Positions 41,949 through 50,158 of a DNA stretch of 64,000 nucleotides are shown here, piece by piece. Under the pieces are notes generated by a model, which was given only the letters and a program-made list of their open reading frames with translations, had not been told where the DNA came from and searched no databases. A program made the position numbers and the translations under genes. The DNA is from CAZDET01 sp964504335 (GTDB taxonomy: Bacteria > Bacteroidota > Bacteroidia > Chitinophagales > Saprospiraceae): positions 122,662 through 186,661 of the forward strand of contig CAZDET010000002.1 in NCBI GenBank assembly GCA_964504335.1. The letters are read 5' to 3'. Position 1 is the first letter of the stretch; the number at the start of each line of letters is the position of its first letter.

Positions 41949-42137
41949 ATGCCTGATCAACTAGTAGAAGGCCGCGACTACTATCTCGAAGACGGAAATT
42001 ACGTATTCACGGCTGCTTTTCATCTTCGGAGGGGACACTGCTGTCAGAGCGGATGTCGCCATTGCCCGTATGGGTTTCGGAAGCCTCCGATTCCTTCGAA
42101 TCCGCCTCCGCCGCGGGGCGATCACCAAGCTGACTAG
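41949..42137 (+). CDS. DUF5522 family small cysteine-rich protein
   Basis: 62 residues. LVEGRDYYLEDGNYVFTAAFHLRRGHCCQSGCRHCPYGFRK is the complete DUF5522 pattern, with four Cys and His residues that could bind zinc or an Fe-S cluster. Residues after about 45 (Pro-rich) are probably read-through of the antisense gene's tail rather than conserved. The 3' two-thirds overlap the convergent pgpH gene by 131 bases, an unusually long tail-to-tail overlap. Function of DUF5522 is unknown. Confidence 0.8.
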   Translation: MPDQLVEGRDYYLEDGNYVFTAAFHLRRGHCCQSGCRHCPYGFRKPPIPSNPPPPRGDHQAD

Positions 42138-44232
42138 CACTTTTCGGGAGTTCTTTTTGATCCGGATATTGGATGCGGGTATGGTGAACCGACTTCATCA
42201 CAGACCGGAATTCCGTGCGGCATGCCTCCAACTCCTGGAAGGTAAGCTGGGAGTCCTCCAGTTGTTTATTGCTGATTTTGGAAGTGATGACGTTGTCGAT
42301 GAGCGACATGAGTTCTTCCTCCGTCGGGTTTTTCAGGCTGCGGCAGGCCGCCTCAACGGAATCGGCTAACATCAGAATGCTTTCCTCCTTGGAGGATGGC
42401 CGGGGCCCCGGATAGCGAAATCGCTTCTCATCGATCGGGGTATCGGGGTGGTTTTTCAGGAAATTGCGGTAGAAGTACTCTACCCGCGTGGTGCCGTGGT
42501 GGGTTCGGATAAAATCAATTAGCAGCCCTGGCAGCCGGTTTTTTTTGGCCATTTGCACCCCTTCCGTAACGTGGCTAATAATCATTTCGGCACTCTCCAA
42601 CTCCGTGATGGACTCGTGGGGATTGCGGCCCGATTGGTTTTCGATGAAAAAGCCCGGATTCTGGGTTTTGCCAATGTCGTGATACAAGGCACCTACTTTC
42701 ACGAGCAATGGATTAGCACCGATTCGACGGGCCGCACTTTCCGCCATGTTAGCAACCTGCAGCGAATGCTGGAGGGTACCCGGAGCCCGAATAGCCAGCT
42801 CGCGCAGCAAGGGTCGATTCATATCGCTGAGCTCCACCAACGTAATGGGCGACAGGAACCCGAACAAGCGCTCTACCAATGGAATAAGCGGATAGGCTAG
42901 CAAGGTAAGGAACACGTTCAGAGCCAACCAAATGTAGTCGCGCCAGGGCAATTCGTTGATATCCCCCACCTCAATGAGCGACAGCCCGAAGTAACCGGCA
43001 GCGTAGCTCAGAAAAATAAAAATCAACGAATTGAAATAGCTCGTCCAGTCGCGCGTGTCCACATCACTCAGAATGACTACGATGCCTGCCAGGAGTTGCA
43101 GAAAAGTAAACTCGTAACCAAGCGATGTTAAGAAGCTGGCAATGAGCACGTTGGCAATGTGCGTAAACAAGGCGAGTCGCTCGTTGAAAAAGGTCTTCAC
43201 CACAATGGGCACGATGCAAAACGGAATGAGATACGAGCTCAGCACCTGAGATTCCTCTACCAGGAAAACGAGGTAGCTGTACAGTACCAGCCACATCATC
43301 ACAAAAACTAATTTGTGAAAGCGACTGTAAACAACCGGCGCAAACAACCGAAGGTAAAAGACAAACACCGTCACAACCAGCGCCGTCAGCAGGCTGTATC
43401 CGGCAAATACCCCCAGATACGATTTATTATTAGTGACCTCCTTCTGATATTGTTCGCGATAGGAAACGAGCTGCTGATAGATTAAATCCGTGATAATTCC
43501 CCCTTTGGAGATGATGAGGTCTCCCTGCCTGACCACTCCTTCGGAAGGTGGAATCAGATCGACCGCGCGTTGCCGGAGTTGCTGCGTAAGGGAATCGTTG
43601 TAGACCAGATTGGGCAACAGGTGCCGATCCACCAGAGGTAAAATGAACTCGGTTTCCGACAAGCGACTTTCAGAAAGTTCGTCGCGGATTTCGTCGCGGA
43701 CCTCCGCCACTGTGAATAAGTTGGCCCGGGTGCGCTCGCGCATCTCGCTGCTTTCCAGGACGGTGATGACGAAATTTCCCGACTTGCCTCGGTGTTCCTC
43801 GTTGAGATCGATGATTCCGCTGCCGTAATAGCGATTCAGCAGCGTTCGCCCATAGCCGCGATACGATTGGGGTCGATTCAGTACATCCTCGAATTGATCC
43901 CCCTCTTCCAGTGCGGCTAGCTGGGCATCGAAAGACGCTTCGAAGGCCTCCCGCTGTTCCTCCGCCAGTGCCGTATTGAGCTCGTAGACCGGAGATACGA
44001 GCTGGAGGGCCGCTTTCTTTTCTGCCTCGAAAACCTTGTCGGGCTTGCGGATTGGAAAGGTGAAAGGCGCTCGTAAATCCTCGTAGCGCCACACTTGCCC
44101 CCGTTCGAATTCGTACTGGAATTTGATATTGCTCGGAAATAGCAGACTAATGAACGCAATCACGCCCACTACAAATAACACCCGAAACAAATTCGGAACG
44201 TGTTTAATAAATCCAGTCTTCCTTAGATTCAT
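42007..44232 (-). CDS. 7TM-HD family c-di-AMP phosphodiesterase (PgpH-like)
   Basis: 741 residues from ATG 44232 (a TTG at 44247 is possible). One N-terminal membrane helix (LFRVLFVVGVIAFISLLF), an extracytoplasmic 7TMR-HDED-like domain to about 285, seven membrane helices to about 480, then a cytoplasmic HD domain with PGTLQHSLQVANMAE, GALYHDIGKT and RTHHGTTRVEYFY. Such proteins degrade c-di-AMP to pApA and may sense an external ligand. The acidic, Ser-rich tail after about 690 is antisense to the DUF5522 gene. Divergent from nth. Confidence 0.92.
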   Translation of the reverse strand: MNLRKTGFIKHVPNLFRVLFVVGVIAFISLLFPSNIKFQYEFERGQVWRYEDLRAPFTFPIRKPDKVFEAEKKAALQLVSPVYELNTALAEEQREAFEASFDAQLAALEEGDQFEDVLNRPQSYRGYGRTLLNRYYGSGIIDLNEEHRGKSGNFVITVLESSEMRERTRANLFTVAEVRDEIRDELSESRLSETEFILPLVDRHLLPNLVYNDSLTQQLRQRAVDLIPPSEGVVRQGDLIISKGGIITDLIYQQLVSYREQYQKEVTNNKSYLGVFAGYSLLTALVVTVFVFYLRLFAPVVYSRFHKLVFVMMWLVLYSYLVFLVEESQVLSSYLIPFCIVPIVVKTFFNERLALFTHIANVLIASFLTSLGYEFTFLQLLAGIVVILSDVDTRDWTSYFNSLIFIFLSYAAGYFGLSLIEVGDINELPWRDYIWLALNVFLTLLAYPLIPLVERLFGFLSPITLVELSDMNRPLLRELAIRAPGTLQHSLQVANMAESAARRIGANPLLVKVGALYHDIGKTQNPGFFIENQSGRNPHESITELESAEMIISHVTEGVQMAKKNRLPGLLIDFIRTHHGTTRVEYFYRNFLKNHPDTPIDEKRFRYPGPRPSSKEESILMLADSVEAACRSLKNPTEEELMSLIDNVITSKISNKQLEDSQLTFQELEACRTEFRSVMKSVHHTRIQYPDQKELPKSASQLGDRPAAEADSKESEASETHTGNGDIRSDSSVPSEDEKQP

Positions 44233-44245
44233 GCCCTTGGCTGTC

Positions 44246-44286
44246 AAAACAATATGTTTTCAAACAATGACGCAATGTGATTGTTT
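44246..44286. promoter_or_regulatory. inverted repeats in the pgpH / nth divergent gap
   Basis: AAAAC 44246-44250 with GTTTT 44256-44260, and AAACAAT 44262-44268 with ATTGTTT 44280-44286, lie side by side in the 81-base gap between the two divergent starts. AT-rich. They could be operators or promoter parts; no known regulator matches. Confidence 0.4.
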
Positions 44287-44313
44287 CACACTCTGCTATA
44301 CTGCTAACCCGCT

Positions 44314-44958
44314 ATGACAAAACTATCCAGACGCGAAAAAGCCGTCCGTATTGCTGAGCACCTCGATGCGTTGTATCCCAATCCGCCCATTCCACTCGAT
44401 CACCGCGATCCCTACACCTTGCTCATAGCCGTATTGCTCTCCGCTCAATGTACCGATAAACGGGTAAACCAGGTGACTCCCAGCCTCTTCGAGCTGGCCG
44501 ACCGGCCCGAGGTTATGGCCGAAGTTCCGGTTGAGGACATCCGCGAGATAATCAAACCCTGTGGCTTATCGCCGCGCAAAAGTAAAGCCATCTCCGAGCT
44601 TTCTCGTATCTTGATAAATGAATACGATGGCCAGGTTCCCGCTTCGTTCGAGGCCCTGGAACAACTGCCGGGCGTAGGGCACAAGACGGCCAGTGTGGTC
44701 ATGTCGGCCGCCTTCGGCGTACCGGCCTTCCCCGTAGACACCCACATCCATCGCCTGGCTTACCGCTGGACGCTCAGCACCGGCAAAAACGTCGAGAAAA
44801 CCGAGGCCGACCTAAAAAAAGTATTCCCCGAAGAAAATTGGAACAAACTGCACCTACAGATTATCTTTTTCGGCCGTGAGTACTGCCCGGCCCGTGGCCA
44901 CGACCCCAACACCTGTCCGATTTGCAGCCGCTACGGGCGGCGGTCGATGTTTCGCTAG
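44314..44958 (+). CDS. nth: endonuclease III (bifunctional DNA glycosylase/AP lyase)
   Basis: 214 residues. Removes oxidised pyrimidines and nicks abasic sites. The helix-hairpin-helix LPGVGHKTASVVMSAAFG contains the catalytic Lys, and FPVDTHIHRLAYR the catalytic Asp. The C-terminus YCPARGHDPNTCPICSRYG holds only three Cys where E. coli Nth has four in a C-x6-C-x2-C-x5-C pattern, so the 4Fe-4S cluster may be altered or absent. This C-terminal form may be common in relatives. It shares a CTAG with the convergent glycosyltransferase stop. Confidence 0.93.
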   Translation: MTKLSRREKAVRIAEHLDALYPNPPIPLDHRDPYTLLIAVLLSAQCTDKRVNQVTPSLFELADRPEVMAEVPVEDIREIIKPCGLSPRKSKAISELSRILINEYDGQVPASFEALEQLPGVGHKTASVVMSAAFGVPAFPVDTHIHRLAYRWTLSTGKNVEKTEADLKKVFPEENWNKLHLQIIFFGREYCPARGHDPNTCPICSRYGRRSMFR

Positions 44959-46112
44959 CGCTTTGCTTCCTCCAGTATCTCTGCGAATACCTCACTGATT
45001 TTTCCGAACGCATTTCCCGCCACCCGCTCCCGGATATGTTGGGCAAAATCGACCTCCCTTTGCAGTTCAAAAAAGCGCTCTACTCCCGCGGCAATTGCTT
45101 CCGGCGTGGCGGCATCGACGACGATGCCGGTACGTCCGTCATCTACACTTTCTCGCAGCCCTCCTACATCGGTAATCACCACCGGCGTATCGTATCCGTA
45201 GGCAATGGCCAGGATGCCACTTTGCGTAGCACTGCGGTAGGGCATGACCACTACTTCACTCAGTTGAAAGTACTGCGCCACCTGTTCGTTGGGGATAAAC
45301 TGACTAATGATACGCACCTGCCGATGGAGGCCAAGACGAGTGATTTGCTCGCGGTAACTCCCCTCGTCGTCGTAAAACTCTCCGGCGACGAGCAACTTGA
45401 GCTCCGGATGCCGGGGATGCAATTGGGCAAACGCATCGATGAGAATATCGAGCCCCTTGTATTTGCGGATGTATCCGAAAAACAACAGCACCCTGTCGGT
45501 TGGCGCAAAGCCGAGTTCCTGTTTAGCCGCACCGGCATCAAAGTGATCCTCCCGGCGGTACCAGCCAAAGGTCGGTAGCTCTGAGCGATAAATGGGTGCC
45601 TGGGTGCCGAACATCGCCCGAACTTCCTCTGCCACGCGCTCGGATAGGGTCAAAAAGCGGCGGGCGTGGCGCAGCCCCAAGCCGGTGAGCAGTCGGTCGA
45701 CCGACCGCCCTTCGTGCGATACCAAATTCTCGCAAATGAACAGCAGCCGGCGGCGCAGCTCCGGCTTCAGCAGGGTCGTTATGCCGTAATAAGTCGGACC
45801 AAAGTAAGGTTGGTACCAATCGATCGCAATCAAATCCGGGTTCAATCGGTTTAAATAGCGAGCCGTTTGCCACCAGCTGATAGGATTAAGGGAATTAATC
45901 AGCCGCTTGCTCGGGACCCGTTCGAAATGCTCGGTGGAGCGGTCGAACTGAGTAGCTCCCGGAAAAAGCAAACTCGGATACAACAAGCTGAAGTTGATGA
46001 ATTCGACCTCGTAATCATCCAGCAGGGCCTTGTATAGATGCGACATGAATAAGGCGTTCCCCCCGCGGTAGGGATAAGCCGGCCCAACGAGTGCAATCAA
46101 GGGTTTGGACAT
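44955..46112 (-). CDS. glycosyltransferase family 4 (GT-B)
   Basis: 385 residues. N-terminal GPAYPYRGGNALFMSHLYKAL binds the acceptor; the C-terminal half has LLFFGYIRKYKGLDILIDAFAQL, VAGEFYDDEG and the donor-binding VVVMPYRSATQSGILAIAYGYDTPVVITDVGGL segment with its Glu/Gly region. Typical of GT4 retaining transferases in exopolysaccharide or lipid glycan synthesis. No adjacent sugar operon, so target unknown. No signal peptide; peripheral cytoplasmic. Confidence 0.9.
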   Translation of the reverse strand: MSKPLIALVGPAYPYRGGNALFMSHLYKALLDDYEVEFINFSLLYPSLLFPGATQFDRSTEHFERVPSKRLINSLNPISWWQTARYLNRLNPDLIAIDWYQPYFGPTYYGITTLLKPELRRRLLFICENLVSHEGRSVDRLLTGLGLRHARRFLTLSERVAEEVRAMFGTQAPIYRSELPTFGWYRREDHFDAGAAKQELGFAPTDRVLLFFGYIRKYKGLDILIDAFAQLHPRHPELKLLVAGEFYDDEGSYREQITRLGLHRQVRIISQFIPNEQVAQYFQLSEVVVMPYRSATQSGILAIAYGYDTPVVITDVGGLRESVDDGRTGIVVDAATPEAIAAGVERFFELQREVDFAQHIRERVAGNAFGKISEVFAEILEEAKR

Positions 46113-46162
46113 AGATCAGCATTAGGGCGCGAAGGTAAAAAAGATGTTAATACCGGGGGCGA

Positions 46163-46255
46163 ATGGTGCATGGTGATTGGCGAATGGTGAATTTTGCCCC
46201 CGAAGCCAATGTACTAAGGAACTAACGTCACGTACCAAAGAACTAACATACCAAA
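46163..46255. repeat. degenerate direct repeats between divergent genes
   Basis: GGCGAATGGTG occurs twice (near 46167 and 46183) with TGCATGGTGATT between. The next stretch has GTACTAAGGAACTAACGT followed by GTACCAAAGAACTAACAT, two near-copies of an 18-base unit. Words of the first type recur as GAATGGGTGAA at 27481 and in opposite sense at 28020-28045; the second type resembles 5652-5765 in opposite sense. Non-coding. Confidence 0.5.
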
Positions 46256-46258
46256 CAC

Positions 46259-47674
46259 ATGCGATACGGAATATTTCTGCTAATCGGTTTGCTGAGTGCG
46301 GCTACAGCGCTTGCCCAACAACCGTTCAACATCACTATGCACATCGATGGCTACGAGTCAGATACCTTGTTGATTGCCTTTAGCCTGACGAATAAGCAGT
46401 ACGTTGCGGATACCGTGTTCCGCAATTCGAATGGCGTTTACGAATTCAAGGGCGATTCCCTGAAGGCCGGTATCTACATGGGCGTGTTGCAACCGGAGAA
46501 CACCTTTTTCCAATTCCTGGTAACCGATGAGGAACGCAACTTCACCATCCGGACCGAACGGGAAAAGCAGGTGGGAAATACCACCTTCGAAAACGCACCG
46601 GACAATCAATTGCTGTACGATTACTTCGCGTATCTGGAAGCTCAAACGGCCAAAGCAGAACAGTTTCGCGAAGATGGCGATGCCGGGCAAGCCAAAATGG
46701 AGGCCCTCAATCAGGAAGTGACCACCTTTCAGCGTACCCTCGTAGAACAACATCCCAAGTCGCTGACTGCCGCCATCGTGCGGACCAATATCCCCAATAA
46801 TCCACCTTCATTCGAAGGCACTCAGGAAGAGGTGCAAATCAAAAACTGGCGGTGGCTACAACAACACTATTTAGACAATGTCGACCTGACCGACGAGCGC
46901 TTGCTGCGTACTCCTTCGGCCATTTTCTTCGATCGGATCGATTACTTCGTGCACAAGCTGCAAGTACAACATCCCGATACCCTCAGCCTGGCCATCGATC
47001 AGGTACTCAAACAAATGCCGACCGATTCCGAAAACTTCCGGGTCTTCCTCATCCACTTTCTGAACGAAGCAGCTCAGTCGAAGATCGTCGGCATGGACGC
47101 CGTCTACGTTCACCTGGTCGATAATTACTATGCCAAGGATCTGGCCCCCTGGACCGACCCGGAGCAATTGCAGAAAATCATTGACAACGCCAACAAGCTG
47201 CGTCCCATTCTGATCGGAAAAACGGCTCCCGATTTCACCGCCCAACGGCAGGATGGCTCCTCCGTGCGCTTACACGAGGTCGCCTCCCCTTATACGATTC
47301 TGTATTTCTGGCGCTACGATTGCGGCCACTGTAAGGAATCGACCCCGGTGATGAAGGAATTCTACGAACAGTACAAGGACAAGGGCGTCAAGATCTTTTC
47401 GCTCTGCACCAAGACCGGTGATAAAGTCTCTCCCTGTTGGGAATACATCGAAGAAAACGAAATTGGCGAATGGTTGCACACCGTCGACCCCTACCTGCGG
47501 TCGGGTTACCACACGCTTTACGACGTGCAGACCACCCCGCAGATTTTCGTGCTGGACGCCGACAAAACGATTCTATTCAAGCGGATTGGAGCGGAGCAAT
47601 TAGGGGAAGTAATGGATCAACTGTTACAAGATCCCGAGCTGGGCGGAGGTGCGGTCGAGCAGGGAAAGCGCTAG
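46259..47674 (+). CDS. periplasmic TlpA-like thioredoxin with DUF4369-type N-terminus (CGHC)
   Basis: 471 residues. Signal peptide FLLIGLLSAATALAQQ. Residues 22-130 look like the DUF4369 beta domain; about 140-315 are helical, as in DUF5106-containing proteins; about 320-465 is a thioredoxin fold with YFWRYDCGHCKESTPVM and a cis-Pro region TTPQIFVLD. The C-G-H-C motif is typical of oxidising or isomerising proteins rather than reducing ones. Periplasmic thiol-disulfide role; partner unknown. Confidence 0.88.
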   Translation: MRYGIFLLIGLLSAATALAQQPFNITMHIDGYESDTLLIAFSLTNKQYVADTVFRNSNGVYEFKGDSLKAGIYMGVLQPENTFFQFLVTDEERNFTIRTEREKQVGNTTFENAPDNQLLYDYFAYLEAQTAKAEQFREDGDAGQAKMEALNQEVTTFQRTLVEQHPKSLTAAIVRTNIPNNPPSFEGTQEEVQIKNWRWLQQHYLDNVDLTDERLLRTPSAIFFDRIDYFVHKLQVQHPDTLSLAIDQVLKQMPTDSENFRVFLIHFLNEAAQSKIVGMDAVYVHLVDNYYAKDLAPWTDPEQLQKIIDNANKLRPILIGKTAPDFTAQRQDGSSVRLHEVASPYTILYFWRYDCGHCKESTPVMKEFYEQYKDKGVKIFSLCTKTGDKVSPCWEYIEENEIGEWLHTVDPYLRSGYHTLYDVQTTPQIFVLDADKTILFKRIGAEQLGEVMDQLLQDPELGGGAVEQGKR

Positions 47675-48462
47675 CTAACCTGCCGACGCGCTACGATGTT
47701 GGCCAGCATACCGGGAAAGAACCGTTTGAGATATACCCCGTAAATTTCGCGCTTTCCGATCAGCACTTCGCGCTTCCGGGCGGCGATGGCGCGAAGGGCT
47801 CGTTTGGCAAAAACGTCGGGTGGCAATCCGGCGGCCGTCGTTTCGGACATTTTCGCATGTTTGGTGCCATCGCCGGTCAACGCATTGATAGAAACTTGCG
47901 TCTGCACAAACCCAGGGCAAAGCAGTGTGACATCGATCCTGCTGTCGGCCAGTTCGGCGCGCAGGCTATCGAAGTAGCCGTGGAGGGCGTGCTTCGAGGC
48001 CGCGTAGGCTGACCGCTTGGCCGTACCGAGCTTTCCCATGACGCTACTGACCACTACAATGTGCCCGAATTGCTGTTGCATCAGATAAGGTAAGACGGCT
48101 TTGGTGAGCGCGATGGTGCCGAAATAATTAACTTCCATCACTCGCCGATCAACCTCCAGGTCGGTATCCTGCACAAAGGCCCGTTGGCTGATGCCGGCAT
48201 TATTGATCAGTAGATCGATTCGCCCAAAATGATCGATCACCCGACGGGTCAGGTCGGGCAGCCGGTCGGTTTGGGTAACATCGAGTGGCAAAATGAGATG
48301 ATTCGGCTTTTGGTGTAGCCGGGAGGCAACCCGCTCGAGTTCCGTTTCATTGCGAGCCGACAGGACGACTTGGGCGCCCTCAGTGGCAAATGCGTAGGCG
48401 AGGTGCTCTCCGATGCCGGAAGACGCCCCGGTAATCCAGACCACCTGATTGTCAAAATTCAT
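47671..48462 (-). CDS. short-chain dehydrogenase/reductase
   Basis: 263 residues from ATG 48462; an in-frame TTG at 48480 adds six residues. Classical SDR: WITGASSGIGEHLAYAF, LPLDVTQ, LINNAGISQRA, VVVSSVMGKLGTAKRSAYAASKHAL with Ser, Tyr and Lys of the catalytic triad. The C-terminal helical tail (LKRFFPGMLANIVARRQ) is hydrophobic and basic, as in DHRS7-like membrane-associated SDRs. Substrate not predictable. Divergent from sixA; the stop shares CTAG with the thioredoxin gene. Confidence 0.9.
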   Translation of the reverse strand: MNFDNQVVWITGASSGIGEHLAYAFATEGAQVVLSARNETELERVASRLHQKPNHLILPLDVTQTDRLPDLTRRVIDHFGRIDLLINNAGISQRAFVQDTDLEVDRRVMEVNYFGTIALTKAVLPYLMQQQFGHIVVVSSVMGKLGTAKRSAYAASKHALHGYFDSLRAELADSRIDVTLLCPGFVQTQVSINALTGDGTKHAKMSETTAAGLPPDVFAKRALRAIAARKREVLIGKREIYGVYLKRFFPGMLANIVARRQVS

Positions 48463-48511
48463 GTGTTGCTGTTCGTTCAATATGGGGATAGCAGCACGAA
48501 TGTAGCGAACT

Positions 48512-49012
48512 ATGAAAGTACTTTACCTGGTCCGGCACGCGAAAAGTAGCTGGGCGTATCCGGAATTAGCTGATATTGACCGCCCCCTCAACGATCGCGG
48601 GAAGCGCGATGCCCCCTTTATGGCCCGGCAACTCGCCTCCCGTGGTCTCCGCCCCGATGCCTTGTTGGTAAGCCCCGCCCGCCGCACCAGGGATACGGCA
48701 CGGTTCTTTGCCGAGGCACTCGCAGTACCGGCCGAGGCAATCCATCAGCACCCGGATATCTACGAGGCCGGCACCAATACATTGCAGAAAATCATCAACG
48801 AGCTTTCTGATCAGTGGCAGTTCGTCCTCCTGTTCGGGCACAACCCGGGCTTCACCTACCTGGCCAATTTATACACCCAAAAAGTAATCGAAAACGTGCC
48901 CACTTGCGGAATAGTGACCCTATCCGGGCAGGTGTCGGACTGGCGCACTTTTGGTCCAAATACGGCCAGCGTCACCGACTTTATCTATCCTAAGTTGTTT
49001 AATCGGAAATGA
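48512..49012 (+). CDS. sixA: phosphohistidine phosphatase, SixA type
   Basis: 166 residues of the histidine phosphatase superfamily. LYLVRHAKSSW with the phospho-acceptor His, SPARRTRDTARFF, and LLFGHNPGFTYLANL with the second His. In E. coli SixA removes phosphate from the HPt domain of ArcB; here it lies two genes before a two-component pair, though a functional tie is inference. Its stop overlaps the next start (ATGA 49009-49012). Confidence 0.9.
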   Translation: MKVLYLVRHAKSSWAYPELADIDRPLNDRGKRDAPFMARQLASRGLRPDALLVSPARRTRDTARFFAEALAVPAEAIHQHPDIYEAGTNTLQKIINELSDQWQFVLLFGHNPGFTYLANLYTQKVIENVPTCGIVTLSGQVSDWRTFGPNTASVTDFIYPKLFNRK

Positions 49013-49353
49013 AATACTTGATACTTTCGGTGGTTGCTCTCTTTGCCCTCGGCTCCTGCAGCCCCGCAGAAGTAAGTCTGCCCTTGCCAAAAGATCAGTT
49101 GACGGAAGTGCTGATTGATATTCATCTGGCAGAAGCTGCCGTACAGGAATTACCCGTCGACCGGCGGGATACCGTCCTACGGGTACTGTATGCCGAAATA
49201 CTGCAGCAACACGGTCTGGATTCCGCCACCTTCGACTCTGCCATCGTCCTCATCCGCAAACAACCCAAGTTGATGGACGGTATGTATACCTCCATCCTCG
49301 ACAGCCTGCGGGTGATGGGTATCCGGGCCGGACAGCCGGCAACTGATCGCTGA
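49009..49353 (+). CDS. DUF4296 lipoprotein
   Basis: 114 residues. Signal LILSVVALFALGSCSP with lipobox LGSC. The body LTEVLIDIHLAEAAVQEL, YAEILQQHGLDSATFDSAI and a following helix are the DUF4296 pattern, common in Bacteroidota as small lipoproteins of unknown role. Translationally coupled to sixA. Confidence 0.85.
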   Translation: MKYLILSVVALFALGSCSPAEVSLPLPKDQLTEVLIDIHLAEAAVQELPVDRRDTVLRVLYAEILQQHGLDSATFDSAIVLIRKQPKLMDGMYTSILDSLRVMGIRAGQPATDR

Positions 49354-49474
49354 ACGCCCCATACCGCCCTTCAATTGGTTGGGGATGGTTCCAAACCGTT
49401 CCGCGTCACGTATATTGTGGCTCGCTTTGGTACAATTGCGTAATTTACATCGCCGAGTAAACTCACTTCGCCTC

Positions 49475-50158
49475 ATGAATGCAGCCAAAATCCTGATTGT
49501 AGACGACGAACCGGATATCCTGGAATTTCTGCGTTTCAATTTGGAAAAAGAGGGCTTTTCCGTCTTTTCCGCCCCCAACGGAGAAGAAGGTATTTCCCTC
49601 GCCGAGCAAGAACGCCCCGACTTAATTATTCTGGATATCATGATGCCCGTGATGGACGGGGTCGAAGTCTGCCGGACCCTGCGGTCCAAACCGGAATTTT
49701 CCAAAACCATCATCGCATTTCTAACCGCCCGGGAAGAGGATTACAGCCAGATTGCAGCACTGGAAACCGGTGGAGATGATTACATCACCAAGCCCATCCG
49801 TCCGAGGGTGTTCATTAGCCGGATAAAGGCTTTACTGCGCCGCTCCGAACGCATCGACCTCGACGATGAAGGCGAACGACTGCAGGTGGGCGACCTGATT
49901 ATCGATAAGGAACGCGTGACCGTGCAGCGCCAGGACGAAGAGATCGAACTGGCGAAAAAGGAATTTGAACTGCTGTCGTTGCTTGTTTCGAAACCGGGTA
50001 AGGTATTCAGCCGGGAAGAGATTTTCAACAAGGTGTGGGGCACGGATGTCATTGTCGGCAATCGCACCATCGACGTCCACATCCGAAAACTACGCGAGAA
50101 GATCGGCGATGATTACATAAAAACGATCAAGGGAATCGGCTATAAATTTGAATTTTAA
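49475..50158 (+). CDS. OmpR/PhoB-family response regulator
   Basis: 227 residues from ATG 49475; earlier in-frame codons lack similarity. Receiver: ILIVDDEPDILEFL (acid pocket), LIILDIMMPVMDG with the phospho-Asp, FLTAREE and DDYITKPIRP with the switch Lys. C-terminal winged helix: ELAKKEFELLSLLVSKPGKVFSREEI and RTIDVHIRKLREKIG. PhoB-like. Overlaps the kinase by TAATG, a typical cognate pair. Regulon unknown; no pst or pho genes nearby. Confidence 0.93.
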   Translation: MNAAKILIVDDEPDILEFLRFNLEKEGFSVFSAPNGEEGISLAEQERPDLIILDIMMPVMDGVEVCRTLRSKPEFSKTIIAFLTAREEDYSQIAALETGGDDYITKPIRPRVFISRIKALLRRSERIDLDDEGERLQVGDLIIDKERVTVQRQDEEIELAKKEFELLSLLVSKPGKVFSREEIFNKVWGTDVIVGNRTIDVHIRKLREKIGDDYIKTIKGIGYKFEF

